In this document: piece by piece, positions 19,004 through 30,599 of the stretch
Numbering within the stretch: the stretch's first letter is position 1
Layout: every line of letters starts with the position of its first letter
Assembly (NCBI RefSeq): GCF_027172205.1
Contig: NC_070607.1
Coordinates: 69,440,831 to 69,504,830, forward strand
Direction: 5' to 3'
Length of the DNA: 64,000 nucleotides
Source of the DNA: Podarcis raffonei
Lineage: Eukaryota; Chordata; Lepidosauria; Squamata; Lacertidae
Position numbers and translations under genes: made by a program
Notes under the pieces: generated by a model
Databases searched by the model: none
What the model was told of the DNA's origin: nothing
Seen by the model: only the letters and a program-made list of their open reading frames with translations

Positions 19004-19285
19004 TTTTTAATAATAATAATTTATTATTTATACCCCGCCCATCTGGCTGGGTTTCCCCAGCCACTCTGGGCGGCTCCTAATCAAATGTTAAAAACAATGT
19101 TGTTGTTTAGTTGTTTAGTCATGTCCAACTCTTCGTGACCCCATGGACCAGAGCACGCCAGGCACATCTGTCTTCCACTGCCTCCCGCAGTTTAGTCAAA
19201 GTTAAAAACAATACAGCATTAAATATTAAAAACTTCCCTAAACAGGGCTGCCTTCAGATGTCTTTTAAAAATAGGATAGCTGCTT
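19004..19285 (-). mobile_element. L2-type LINE 3' end, split by a BovB insertion
   Basis: Antisense of the sequence ending the + strand LINE at 60200-60620: GGCTGGGTTTCCCCAGCCAC with a (TAA)n tail at about 19008-19025, resuming after 19212 with AACAGGGCTGCCTTCAGATG. The interruption is a BovB tail with its own 12-bp duplication. Confidence 0.75.
19099..19200 (-). mobile_element. BovB LINE 3' tail, 102 bp
   Basis: GTTGTTGTTTAGTTGTTTAG, then CTCTTCGTGACCCCATGGAC and ACTGCCTCCCGCAGTTTAGT, the antisense of the BovB 3' terminus. Bracketed by perfect 12-bp GTTAAAAACAAT at 19087-19098 and 19201-19212, so it is an independent, extremely 5'-truncated insertion. Confidence 0.9.
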
Positions 19286-19321
19286 AAATAATAATAATTG
19301 ATTCTTAAATAATAATAATTT

Positions 19322-19435
19322 ATGGCTTTCCCCCAAAGAATCCTGGGAACTGTAGTTTGCGAAGGGTGCTGGGAATTGTAGCTCTGTGAAGGGTAGCCCA
19401 CAGTTCTCAGGATAGCAGGGAAAGGCATGTGCTTC
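19322..19435. repeat. Foldback repeat fragment
   Basis: Contains CAAAGAATCCTGGGAACTGT and TGCTGGGAATTGTAGCTCTG, a motif set shared with 28340-28495. Confidence 0.45.
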
Positions 19436-19480
19436 ACATTTATGAGGAGAGAATCAATATAACACTAAGGATTCAATATA

Positions 19481-19649
19481 CCGTATTTTTCGCTCTATAA
19501 CACGCACCCGACCATAACATGCACGTAGTTTTTAGAGGAGGAAAATCCGTAGGCATGCCACCCGTAGGCATTTCCTCCATAACACGCACAGACATTTCCC
19601 CTTACTTTCTAGGAGGAAAAAAGTGAGTGTTATGGTGCAAAAAATACGG
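19481..19649. mobile_element. TA-flanked MITE, CCGTATTTTT family, copy 1
   Basis: Begins CCGTATTTTTCGCTCTATAA and ends GTGCAAAAAATACGG, with TA immediately outside both ends. 169 bp, non-coding. A longer relative is at 62230-62487. Confidence 0.8.
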
Positions 19650-19913
19650 TAACATTTTGGCTGGCCGAATGTAATGATCCCTCCTCCCCCACTGAGTGTT
19701 GTTCTGGGGATTCTTCCAACCCCCAGCAGAGCCAATTTCAAGAGAGAAGATGGAGAGGAACCATTGTTCAAGTAGAAGGGCAGGGCTTCCACTGATGTGA
19801 CTCCTTAGTTGACTCTTGTTCACTGTATGTGCACAGCCTGTGTACTTTCATGGTGTGCGGGCACAGCTAACCGTGGCAGGCGCACATGTGGCTACAACCT
19901 TCCCCATGTGCTA

Positions 19914-19975
19914 GGACAGTGTTCTTCAACCTTGGGTCTCCAGACAACTCCCATCATCCCCAGCTCAAGCAAACA
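19914..19975. mobile_element. Half of a foldback hAT-like MITE
   Basis: TGTTCTTCAACCTTGGGTCT then ACAACTCCCATCATCCCC, one arm of the ACTACAACTCCCA family; the other arm is missing. Confidence 0.45.
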
Positions 19976-19987
19976 TACGGTAGCTAC

Positions 19988-20166
19988 ATAGGTAGCTGCC
20001 TTACACTGACCATTTGTCCATCTGATTCAGTATTGTCTCCACTGACTGGCAGTGGCTCTTCAGGATTTCAGACAGGGCTCTCTCCCAGCCCTACCTGGAG
20101 ATGCCAGGGATTGAATCTGGATCCTTCTGCATGCAAAGCGAATGCTCCACCACTGAGCTAAAGGCC
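19988..20166 (-). repeat. tRNA-derived SINE (second family)
   Basis: Minus strand starts TAGCTCAGTGGTGGAGCATT with box B GGATCCAGATTCAATCCC and ends with GGCAGCTACCTATGT. The same family occurs at 29964-30102 and 37338-37532 on the + strand (ending TATAAGGCAGCTTC). Confidence 0.7.
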
Positions 20167-20469
20167 TACAGTTGGGCAATTCTTTATTAGGACCAGCCCC
20201 AAAGTCACAAAAATGTCCTTAGCTCTTCAGCTCTCCAGAACTCTTCATCAGGTAAGATGTTACACAAATCAACGGATGGTGCGATGAGGAAAAACAAGTA
20301 GAAAAAATAAGCTAATTGTTGTGGCCGCAAGGCCAATTTGGAGAAAGCAGACGCTGCTTTGCAGCCTGGTATCTCTAGTGCCTAAGAAGGGCTTGTGATC
20401 TCCTTCTTGGAACCGAGGCCACAAGCTCAGTGAATTTAGAACGCTTTTAAAATTAAATGGGTATTAAGA

Positions 20470-21180
20470 AGCTGCAATGTAGGTCCTTGTAATTTATTAT
20501 GTATTGCTTTAGTAGTTGCTTTGTCCATCATTCTAATTCAAATTGCTTTTGTTCTTTCATTCACACTGCACCATCTTGATTATTATTGTTCTTTTATTCA
20601 TACTGTGCAGCTTTGTTTATTACACTGCCCTGCCTTGATGGATTTTCTTTTATGTAATCGTTGAAGTTCATGCTATCATTTCTGTAGTTACCACTGTGAA
20701 TCAATAAAACATTTTGGCTGCAGTTCTCTACTCATTTATCCAGGAGTAAGCCTCCTTGAATTCAATGGGTCTTACTTCTGAGTAGACATGTGTAGGCTTG
20801 TGCTGTCAATTAATTTCAGATACCTCCTTGAGTCTGTGTGGACCTCACCACTTGTTAAAATTTTACCCACTGGAATGTAAATTTGTACTGAAATTCAATG
20901 ATTGGTGACCACAGTGGCAACAGCAAGCTGCCTAAATTATATGTGCTGTGTGTTTTATGAATTGCTATAAAGTCTGTGTTTGTATAATCCAATCTTTCTG
21001 GATAGCTGATGCAGTGTGAGATAAAATAATGGGGAGAGTTTTGTGAATTAAAATGCTTATAATTTGTAGCAACACTCCAGAAAAATCATCAACACATAAG
21101 TGTATTCCATATCTTAATCAAGATTAATTTTGTTAACAGCATCACCTAAATATATTCTGCATGCAAATTAAATACATAGG
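20470..21180. other. AT-rich unassigned sequence
   Basis: No gene. At about 20547-20622 there are two loose copies of TTGTTCTTT(C/T)ATTCA.ACTG, 37 bp apart. The rest is unassigned. Confidence 0.4.
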
Positions 21181-21182
21181 GT

Positions 21183-21303
21183 GATATCCACTGTTAGACA
21201 TACTCAGAGTAGACCTGTTGAAATTCATGGACTTGGAAGGTTACTTAAGTCAATCAGTTTCTAGGGGTTTGTTGTGCTCTTGAGTAGGACTTAGTTGGAT
21301 ATT
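21183..21303. mobile_element. Palindromic MITE, TATCCAA family
   Basis: GATATCCACTGTTAGACATA at the left against GTAGGACTTAGTTGGATATT at the right; same plan as 1165-1272. Confidence 0.5.
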
Positions 21304-21317
21304 ACCCATAGGAAATT

Positions 21318-21395
21318 TATTTATTTGATTGATTGATTGATTTATATACTGCCCATCATCAAAAGATCTCAGGGCAGTTCACAAGATAAAATCCA
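21318..21395 (-). mobile_element. LINE 3' end with (GATT)n tail
   Basis: TTTGATTGATTGATTGATTT then ATACTGCCCATCATCAAAAG and ATCTCAGGGCAGTTCACAAG, antisense of an L2/CR1-type 3' terminus. Confidence 0.5.
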
Positions 21396-21847
21396 CAGTG
21401 TGTATTTGTACACACATGCATATGTATAGACATGCCAGGATTCACGCTATCAAGAATCAAAGGCAAATTTTAATAACATCTTGCATGAGGTTTTAGGGGC
21501 AACATCTTGTCAATTTCGTACAGTATGATGCGGCAAAACCAGATGGGCAGTAACTCTACAATTAGCAAGCTGCCACAGCTAATCCAGATTTCCTGATGAA
21601 CGCCTATATGATAAACATGTTTGCATTCACACATCTGTTGCGCCAGCACTCTGCATTTGGGTTGAACATGTATGGTTTGAAAAATAGCATGTGAAGTAGC
21701 AACCCTCAGACAACAGTAAACTTAGGCCTGATTTATCCCAAAGATTGGCTTTTGCTACATAGTCTGACTTGACCTGATTTAACACTTGCAGCAGAATGAG
21801 ATGGTAGAATCCTGAGGTGATAGAGTAGGCTATACCACCTCAGTGTG

Positions 21848-22045
21848 AGAGCCAGTGTGATGTAGTAGTTAGAGTCCTGGACTCTGACTTGGGAGACCAG
21901 GGTTCAAATCTCCACTCAACCTTGAAGCCCAGTGGGTCAGTCACTATCTCTCTGCCTAACCAACCTCACTGGATTGTTGTGGAAGTGTGTACATCACTGC
22001 AAACTCCTTTGAGAAAATGTGGACTATAAATGTAATAGTAGTAGT
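21848..22045 (+). repeat. tRNA-derived SINE (third family)
   Basis: AGAGCCAGTGTGATGTAGTA head with box B-like CAGGGTTCAAATCTCC, then GTGGGTCAGTCACTATCTCT and a GTAGTAGTAGTA tail. Related to the better preserved copy at 40811-41068. Confidence 0.65.
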
Positions 22046-22239
22046 AGTAATACTACCCACACCCCCACAATCAACTTATTCTCTATCATCTGGAAACTTT
22101 ACTGTCCCAGCACTTTACCATCCTATTTGAATCTTATTTATCTGAATGTGTGTAGGGCAAGTCTTTATTTCAACCAGTCACTAGATGGCAGCATAAGAAA
22201 CAATTCAGTTGCATTCTGAGACTGTTAGGCTGTTACAGC

Positions 22240-22400
22240 GAAACAACAGTTTCCAGCACCTTAAAGACCAGCACACTTATTATGTCATAATTTTTCATGG
22301 ACTAGAGTCTTGCATCCAATGAAATGGATTCTAGTCCATGAAAGGTTATGCCCGAATAAGTGTTTGTGTGTAAGGGGCCACAAGACTCTTCATTGTTTTT
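22240..22400. mobile_element. Foldback element, TTAAAGACCA family, imperfect
   Basis: Left arm CACCTTAAAGACCAGCACAC then TTCATGGACTAGAGTC; right arm GGATTCTAGTCCATGAAAGG then GCCACAAGACTCTTCA. The arms pair imperfectly around 22315. Same architecture as the nearly perfect hairpin at 58555-58720. Confidence 0.6.
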
Positions 22401-22599
22401 ATAGGAATTTTGTACAGCTTGCATCTGAGTACTTGCTTTGCTTAAAGCCAATGTTTATATTGGCTGTGTTGCTCATTTGCATTACAAATGTCTTTCTTTG
22501 GCTTTTTCTTCTTCACATAAAGAGCATGGAAGAGACTCAATGGCTCACAGCTGAAAATCCTCTGAATCTAGGCTTAACCTTGATAGTCCCATTCTAGCC

Positions 22600-24750
22600 T
22601 GTAATTGATATCATTGAATGTACTGCTGATTTTTTGAAGTTCAGGAGCTCATCATGACTACTGTCCCCAGGGCCAAGGCTGATTTCAAAGGATGAGTGTG
22701 TTCCAGTTAGCACATAGTTTTGAAAAGTGCAGGTTATGTAATTCCGCCTTTAAATGTGATCTGAATTAAATGTCGACCCCCCCCCCCGCCCCCGCCCTGG
22801 CCAGAAGGAAATAGTGAGATGTGCCATACCCAGGCTGATTATTTGTGTTGTCATTTGGGTAGAAGCAGTGTAACGATCTGGTGGTCCTTGGTTCTCTCGC
22901 TGGTGGCAGAGGCTGATGGGCTTTCCCCCCTTTCTTCTTGCAGTTCCATGGAAACTGGCAGTTGGAGCTGATTTTTTTTCTGGCAGAGGGGAAGCAAACT
23001 CCCTGCAGCTGTTTCTTCTCTGGCCAATAGTAAAGCAATTATTTTTTCATCAAGCTATGTAGTGAACCATTTATTCCAACATTCTGCATTATGGGGTTGA
23101 TTCGGGGGAAAGTTAAGTCGAAGTCCCACCTGGTTTCAATAGAAGAGAGTTAAAAACATGCTCTCTTTCTGTCTGTCTCTGTCTCTTCTAATGAATTCAG
23201 TACAACTTCAAAGTGTTTTAACTGGGGCTGGACTGTGCTCAGGTGTGTCGCATGGCCAGGTTGTGGAGTGTAGGTGCTGCACATATGGCATAACCTCAGT
23301 TATGAATGGTAGTGCTTGACATTTTCATTTGGATTTTTATTTTGGTCTGGAAAAGCATACAGTGCTATAGATACACACTTAATGAACAGCTTATAAGTTA
23401 ATATAATGGCATATCGTGTATATTAAGTCGTCCAGAAGATCAGGGACCAAGAACCTTACTTAGGAGCAGTGCTTTTTTTCTTGGGGGACGCAGGGGTATG
23501 CATACCCCTAAATATGTTGTCAATCTAAGTTTGGCCTCACTGAGGGGCAGTATTTCAATATGAGTAGGAAAATGAGAGTACCCCAAAACATTTTTTAAAG
23601 AAAAAAAAGCACTGGTATGGGGATATGTCCAAGGTTGCCAGATGAAGAGCCACACAGGGTTTAGAGCCTTAGAATTTCCTTGCTCTGTTGTAACTCCAAA
23701 TAACTGCCTTGCAAAATTGGAGTGAGCCGAGAAGTGTGTCAGCGGGAGAGCTTATTTATGCAGTTTTGTCCCAAGAAAGGTCATTTTGCTGCTATTGCAG
23801 AATCTTTGGAAAATTGGGATTCCTGTAGAGAGAGCACTCACATGCTCCTACCCCACAGTGATGCACTATTAAAGTACTACTGTAGGATGTGCAATGCTAC
23901 TGTGCTGGGAGGAGAAGAGAACCAGAGCAGCATTTAGGAAACATGGCTTATTTCAGGGAAGTAGTGTTGAATGGTCTCTTTAAATTTGAAGGTTCATTAT
24001 TGTTCCACAAGATGTGTATGTCTTTAAGGACCAGAGCAAATAACGAGACCCAGGTTTACAGCTGTGAAACAGTATAGCAGGTGCTGTTAAGTTGTGTTAA
24101 TTAAGCTGTGTCAGCAATTGGGTATAGTATATAAAGAACAGCACCTAGCGCTCTCAGTACCCTGGGGGATGGTTTGGTCATGCTTGTTGATATATTTAAT
24201 CTAAAAGCAGTTTTTGTTTTTGTTCAAACCTTCTTAAAATTATCTTTGAGTTCCTTGTAATGCGTGGTCTCCCCAGCAAGCTTTCTGCAGCGCAACTAAA
24301 CTGCAAATAGCCAACAAGTAGTCCATTGTATTTAAACAACTCCAGTTAAAACAGGGACCAATTTAAAAAATGGCTCTTTCTCTAACGGTAAAATGATGGA
24401 AACATGAGATTTAAAGCCAAAGAACTGGAAACAATATAAATTAGGCATTGTTCCAGGAATACTTATATGGGGCCTCCATGATAGATAACCATGTTAACCA
24501 GCACCAGCTGCTCACATTAGAACAGGCAAGGAGGATGGTGGCACATTGCAGTCTAAGCAGCGACTGTCTTGATAAAGGTGAAGCAGAGATGGGGGCACAT
24601 TAAATAAGGGTTCTGCATAAAAAAATAGAGAGAATAAGATTAGATGTAATAAGTTAGAGCTGTTGCAGCACTGGGGGGGGGGGAAATATGGTCAATGTTT
24701 TGTGTGCATGACGTGGGGTGTGAAGACTGAACCATCATCAATCATTTGCT
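22600..24750. other. Gene-free unassigned stretch
   Basis: No homology recognised. Features are a poly-C run (about 22777-22790) and low-complexity TTTTCTTT segments. No gene-like splice structure. Confidence 0.45.
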
Positions 24751-24756
24751 CTACAG

Positions 24757-24880
24757 TGGTGTTCTTTAACCTATGGTCCCCAAATGTTGCTGGACTACAA
24801 CTCCCATCATCCCCAGGCAGTTTAGTTAGTGGTCAGGAATGATGAGAGTTACAGTCTAATAGCGTCTGAGAATCCAACAC
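24757..24880. mobile_element. Degenerate foldback hAT-like MITE
   Basis: TGTTGCTGGACTACAACTCC in the left arm and the eroded inverse GATGAGAGTTACAGTCTAAT in the right arm. Confidence 0.6.
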
Positions 24881-25170
24881 CAGGGGCGGAGCTACCTGCC
24901 CCGGCACCCGGAGTGGTGCGGGGGCGGGGCTAGCCGGCCCGCAGGGACAGGACTAGCTGCCTGCACGGCGAGTGTCGGGTGGGTCCGCTAGCTGCCCATG
25001 GCAGCATTGTCTCTAGTGGCCCACAGCCCACGCAGCGAGTGTCTGGGGGCGCCGCCTGCGCAACGAGCGGGGTGTGGGTGGGTGGCACGGCAATGTCACC
25101 CAACCTCACAGCTGACACCCAGTGCACACCGCACTCCCCGCACCCGCCTTCCTCCGCCAGTGCCCAACAC
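24881..25170. repeat. GC-rich patch, probably transposon-derived
   Basis: Starts CAGGGGCGGAGCTACCTG and stays very GC-rich (GGGGGCGGGGCTAGCCGG; CTGGGGGCGCCGCCTGCGCA) for about 290 bp, in contrast with AT-rich flanks. The CAGGGGCGG start looks like a hAT end, but no matching right end was found. No coding support. Confidence 0.45.
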
Positions 25171-25302
25171 TTCTGTAAGTCCTGTAGCTTGCATCATACC
25201 CTCCTTTCCCTTCTTTCCCTTATGGGGTATTCCAGAGCCTGTATAGAATCCTTAAGTGGCTTCCCTATCGGTAAGAGAAAGTAACAGAGGCCAAGCAGAG
25301 TA

Positions 25303-25526
25303 TGTTGTTGTTTAGTCGTGTCCAACTCTTCGTGACCCCATGGACCAGAGCACGCCAGGCACATCTGTCTTCCACTGCCTCCCACAGTTTGGCCAAACTC
25401 ATGCTGGTAGCTTCGAGAACACTGTCCAGCCATCTCGTCCTCTGTCGTCCCCTTCTCCTGGTGCCCTCCATCTTTCCCAACATCAGGGTCTTTCCCAGGG
25501 AGTCTTCTCTTCTCATGAGGTGGCCA
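25303..25526 (-). mobile_element. BovB LINE 3' fragment, 224 bp
   Basis: Minus-strand translation has FGHLMRREDSLGKTLMLGKM, RRRGRQRTRWLDSV and CAWRALVHGVTKSWTRL, the C-terminal end of BovB ORF2. The + strand reads GTTGTTGTTTAGTCGTGTCC onward. Flanked by 10-bp AAGCAGAGTA at 25293-25302 and 25527-25536. Confidence 0.92.
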
Positions 25527-25536
25527 AAGCAGAGTA

Positions 25537-26902
25537 CATTGAGAAGCAAAGTGGCTAGTAAGCCTGATCGTTATTAAAGGAACTGTTGCAACAGGGTCCC
25601 CACTCACCACACACAGGAGGGAGGAGAACCCTGAACAATGATGTGCAAGCCCTTATATAGACTTTGGAAATTGCCCACCCTGTAACCCAAGACCCACCCC
25701 CCAACCCCTATCATACGTACATCACAGAAGGAGACGGTCTACAGCAGGAATTCTGTCTGCGGGGATACTGATTGCATTACCTGGGCAGTCTGGCCATTCT
25801 TTTGTGATGGTTAATACTGTACTTTAGCTCCTGAGTCCAGGTCACCCTATTCGTGCACAAATATGCCCTTAAGACAGGAACTGCAAGCAAAAAGGCAATA
25901 AGAAGGCTTTCCCCATTTGCCTCCCTTACTGCAGAGGAATATTTTAGGTCACTGGGAGACTCAAAATGGCTTCAGGATTGCTCTCCCATACTATTTCAGA
26001 CATGTGGTTCATATATTTAGATATGTGTGCATTTATGAATATTCTATATTTGAGACCTTAAAATTCTTATAACAACACAGTGAGAAATCAAGGGCCTCAT
26101 CCCCAAGTTATGGAGAAATTTCATAGGTTCTTAAAAATATATGTAGGAAAAACATATCATTGATTAAATATTGTTCAGCATAGGGTCTCCATAATCTTTA
26201 ATTTTGCTTTGGATACAGACATGCAATCACAGACAGATACGAACAGGAAAAGAAACAGGATGTCACAGCCCTTCTGGGCCTGTACAGCCATTTAAAGAGT
26301 GTGCTAGTTCCACTTTACTTTTGGGGAAGCAGAAGGTTTCCTAGCAAAACACTGATTAGCATCTCTGGCCTGGCTTGTCCGAGCAAGTAGCCGGGCTCCA
26401 GGCCAGGGAAAGAATGTGTGTGCTGCCCTGTGTAATTTACTGGGAGTGTCCAGCCTTTTCAGCCAGCTTGTTATTTGGAGTGTTAGAAGCACAAATGTCC
26501 TTAGGGGGAATATTGAAACGAGGGAGACCCTTTAACTCCTATTGCTATGCATGAGCATTGATTCAGCCTCCATTGTTGGAATTGTGACCCAATACAAACT
26601 TTAACCCCAGAAATTAAATAGTAGCCTATGTTGCACCCCCAAGCTCTCTGTTATCTTGCTATCCTGTTGAACATTGCACACACTTGCCCAAGGCTGAAAT
26701 TTTATGCACATTGACTTGGGGACAAAACCTTCATTGAACTCAGTGGAACTTACTTCTGGGTAAAGATTCATAGGATTGTATTTTGTAAGTGCACTGATGT
26801 AATTTTCAGTAAAAGAAAGTGGGGAGAGTGACATAACCAGTAAACTCTTGTGAGATTTCGTAATTCTAGTTTTCTAAAGCTGGAACATGTTATGAACTTA
26901 TG
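25537..26902. other. Gene-free unassigned stretch
   Basis: No recognised gene. A short CTCAGTGGAACTTACTTCTG motif near 26738 belongs to a very common reptile repeat; the rest is unassigned. Confidence 0.4.
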
Positions 26903-26910
26903 AACTAATG

Positions 26911-27411
26911 CAGGAGTTGCCAACTTGGTGCCTATGGGTGCCAGTGTGCCTGTCAGTAACTCCTACGGCACCCCAAAAAAGTTCTCAGTAAATAATATAC
27001 CCTGACAAATCCACAATATATAATAGACAGTTTGCTCTTCGGGTTCAGTGGCCTCTTCCACACTGAATACATCCTCTTAAATGTACCTATACATCATTGG
27101 ATGTTAGGATTGGACACCTGCCTCCCTTCTGCACAGAGGAGTGCTGTAAAGAGGTCTGTGAGCAAGTGTGGTGGTGACTGATGTAGGTGGCTTTTTCCTC
27201 ACTGAAGGGGGTCATGACATCACCATTTTCTGTTTCTGTCTCCTTTTCTACTCTTTAAGATGGGGCAGCCATTTTGTGCTATGCTGTGCCACCACAGCCA
27301 CACAGTTTCCATTTTGTGTTATGCCACAAACCCTCACAGAAGCCATTTTGTGTCTGGTGCCCATGACACTTTCTCAAAATTCCAAATGTCCCCACTGGTT
27401 GGCATCTGCTT
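26911..27411. mobile_element. hAT-like element, 501 bp, perfect 8-bp duplication
   Basis: Left end CAGGAGTTGCCAACTTGGTG, right end CCCACTGGTTGGCATCTGCT. Identical AACTAATG flanks at 26903-26910 and 27412-27419. The interior repeats a CCATTTTGTG motif three times (around 27269, 27309, 27342). No transposase coding seen. Confidence 0.8.
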
Positions 27412-28263
27412 AACTAATGTAAGCAAGATAGGTGTTGCTATCTTACATATAAACAGAGGAAGAAGTTGATTTGTGTTTAAAAACAGATATGCCAAGCCTC
27501 AGGCTTTCTCGGGAGACTTGTATTCTGCCCTGAAGTCCTCCCTCCTTAAAATATATGATGGTATCATTCAAAGCAGGAGTAAAATTTAATAAAAGAACAG
27601 CTACTGTATATTGCTAGGGAAGCCTGTGGTGAAAATGTCTTTATTTTGAATGTTCTAGTTCATTCACCACACCCAAAGGCACCTAAAGCAGCACAGAGTC
27701 TAAAAACCAAAACCAAATGTATAGTTTTCTCATAGTCTGAAGAGCAGGCAAAAGGGTAACTGTTTACAGTTTGGACTATGGAGACCCCCTCTCCCCCTGT
27801 GCCATGTTCCCTGCCAATCTGGCTCAGCCCCTTCCCCCTTTATTTACTTACTGAAATCAAGCACCCCAGAGCTAACAAAGTAATCATGTCTATTGTGACC
27901 CTACAATTGATTTCATTGGCTTAAAAACACTTGATTCAAGAGGTGATTAGCAATACTTGAGTGTGGTTTCCTTGGATACATTAGGGGTAGCATTGTTGGG
28001 CATCTGCCAAGACCCACACACACCTGCAGGAGACTCTCTGCCAACCTCCAGAATCTCCTGACCCTGTAGTTGCTCCTTCTTGTTGTTTTTGCCTGTTCAC
28101 CTTTCTGAAAATGCAAGCAATGACAAAAATGGGGAAATAGAACAGGTTCCTTCACTTGCCCTGCACTCCCCATCTGGATGATTGTACAGACTAGACCCAC
28201 AGGGAGACCGCAGATGAGGCCCCCATATGTTTAAAATAAATTCAACTTTAAACAATAATGGCT

Positions 28264-28335
28264 TTCGTCCAAGAATCACAGAATTACAAGGAACCCCAAA
28301 GGCCATTTAGTCCAACCCCTGCAACGCAGGAACCC
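28264..28335 (-). repeat. Tail fragment of the tRNA/CR1-type SINE
   Basis: AAGAATCACAGAATTACAAG then TTTAGTCCAACCCCTGCAAC, matching the 3' part of the SINE at 178-315. Confidence 0.55.
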
Positions 28336-28339
28336 TAAC

Positions 28340-28495
28340 TAAATCCTGGGAATTCTAGTTTGTAAAGTGTCTGTGAGGAGGAATAGGGGGTCTTGTTACA
28401 ACCCTTAACAAACTATAGTTCCCAGGAATCTTTGGATGAAACTTTGGCTGCTTAAAGTGGTTTGATACTGTTTTAAGTGTATACTGCAAATTAGA
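28340..28495. mobile_element. Foldback MITE, TCCTGGGAA family
   Basis: AATCCTGGGAATTCTAGTTT at the left pairs with AAACTATAGTTCCCAGGAAT at the right, followed by GCTTAAAGTGGTTTGATACTG. Fragments at 3255 and 19322. Confidence 0.55.
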
Positions 28496-28519
28496 GTCTA
28501 AAACTGGAGTTGACACTGC

Positions 28520-29320
28520 TTAGAGAGGACAGCAAGGTGGGGGCGATCTGCCTCATGCTTCTGGAGAACAGAAAGACAAATATTAGGTAGAGCAGAATCT
28601 CTGCATGATTGTCAGGCCCTGGATCAGCCTCCTGGTGACCCAGGGACCAATCAGAACTGGTTAGGCCACCAGCCAGTCAGGGAGAAGAGGTGATTTTAAA
28701 AAGTAGAACTTTGCAGTTAAACTGTCAGATAGGGATCAGTTAGGGCTTGGAAAAGCATGGGGAACAGGAGAAACGGACCTTTCCTGACAGGAATTAGCGT
28801 TAGCTAGCCAGGGCAACCCAGTTTAATTCACTTAGGGAAAAGTAAAAATATTAGAAAGGACTGGGAAAGTGTTGCTGGTGTAGTAATACATAATAGCCAT
28901 GCTAGGTGGAAATAGTCTATCTTGAGGCTAAATTCAAAATGTAAAGTGTGTTTGCCTGAAACTAAGTATTGTGCCTCTCATTTGTAACCATCAAGCTTAA
29001 ACCTCTCATTGAATGTAATTAAATAAAAAGTCTAATTTTGTCCCAGAAGTGCCTCCTCATCCTTCAAACCTCTGGGTGAGAGGATAAGTGGACACATGGC
29101 ATTATTCACATACGTAAAACACCTTGCTGCAGAATAATAAAGAAAAACCACCATGAACAGTTGAAGCAGACCTCTCTAGTGTTAACTGTTATTTTTAAGC
29201 ACCCAGAAATTCAGTCACACTACCCAGCTCCCATCTTTAGTGTTGCAGGCTTGCTTTGTTCTTTTGCTAAAGCACTTGATTGAACATGAATCCATAACAA
29301 GGGTTTGGGTAAACATTTGA
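28520..29320. other. Gene-free unassigned stretch
   Basis: Nothing recognised apart from an AATAAA-like signal near 29022; no gene context. Confidence 0.35.
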
Positions 29321-29329
29321 TTCATTTTT

Positions 29330-29735
29330 CATTGAAAGGTGTACCTACCTAATTCACATTTTCTTGAAAAATAGACAAACTGAAACAAGGCCATCCTTTG
29401 AAACTGGCACATCTTTGAATTATGCAGTGCAGTTCTCTGGTCAAGTAACGTGAACAAATGTGCATATATTTATTATGGTAAAATGTGTATTAAATGCATT
29501 TATTATTGAAAACGACATGCAAAATCCACTAGGAAAATTGCCTAGTAAAAACATGTGTCTTAAGCCAAATTGCATACAAATGTGTGGCTATTAGGAGAAA
29601 TTTGCACTAAAATACTGATGAATTTTCATGAGTCCTTTTTTTAAAAAAAGAATTTGATGTGGAAAACTGAATTTGAGTTTGGAAAAATGAGAAATGGAGA
29701 GAAACAGAAAACAGACAGATTTGCCCATTGCCATT
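29330..29735 (+). repeat. AT-rich unnamed dispersed repeat, copy B
   Basis: AGGTGTACCTACCTAATTCA, TTGAAAAATAGACAAACTGA, CAAGGCCATCCTTTGAAACT, AATACTGATGAATTTTCATG and a purine-rich end GAAAAATGAGAAATGGAGAG then ACAGACAGATT. Colinear with copies A and E. Confidence 0.7.
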
Positions 29736-29963
29736 CATAAGTTGATATTTGAATTGTAATAAAAACACCTTGCCCAAACGTTGCATTTATGAACAATAAG
29801 GCTGCAAACCTTTGTATGTTAACTCAGAAGTAATCTCTGGATTTATTTCCAAGTGAATATTCATTGAATTGGGCTGTGCACCAGAGTTTTAGCATTTTTT
29901 AGTGTATTGTTTAGTGGTCCATGTTCTTATATGCTTGATTTTACATCTCCTTCTGTAAAATAA

Positions 29964-30102
29964 TTGGGCAAGCATCATAGTTCAGGGGTACAGCACCTCC
30001 TTTGCAGGCAGAACATCCCAGGTTTTGTTGCTGCCATCCCCAGGTACGGTTGGGAATGTCCCCTGTCCAAAACCCTGGAAAGCTGCTGTCAGTGTAAACT
30101 AG
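29964..30102 (+). repeat. tRNA-derived SINE (second family), partial
   Basis: CATAGTTCAGGGGTACAGCA head, CTTTGCAGGCAGAACATCCC and GGGAATGTCCCCTGTCCAAA. Compare 37338-37532. Confidence 0.6.
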
Positions 30103-30104
30103 CC

Positions 30105-30172
30105 TTCACCATCTTGGTGCCTCCAAATGTTTTGGACTACAACTCCCATAAGTCCCAGCCAGCACATGTAGC
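30105..30172. mobile_element. Half of a foldback hAT-like MITE
   Basis: TGGTGCCTCCAAATGTTTTG then GACTACAACTCCCATAAGTC; one arm only. Confidence 0.45.
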
Positions 30173-30599
30173 AAGGGGGAGGTAGCAACAAGTCAGCTGA
30201 CCCCTGTTTGTGTGTGGACCTGTGTGAGAAGCAAGTTTGCTCAACTAGATCATTCTCTGGATCTGTGACAAAAGGCATTTAAAACAAATTTGGAAATGAA
30301 TGACAGCATTACAGTTCCCTATGTAACCTTATCTTTGCTGCCTTTTGTACAGACATGATGATAACATCTCTAATTACATGTTCTTATTCCCCATAGAACT
30401 GGAGGCATAAAAATTTCAATATACACTAAAAATGGGGCATTCTAAGCCTCATTATATTTGTATCCAGCAAGTGGGAAAAGGCAGTGTAAAATCAGAGGGT
30501 CTTCTGAGAATTTGGGAAGAGGGGAGAGGCGTACACTCAGTGGCAGAGCACCTGCTTTGAAAGCACAATCACTCTGTTCTTCTACCTTTGGAAGCAGAA

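Noticed and set aside
24900-25170. GC-rich patch as a second promoter CpG island
   Set aside because: It begins with a transposon-like end and sits among repeats with no adjacent exon; a transposon origin is more likely, though not proven.
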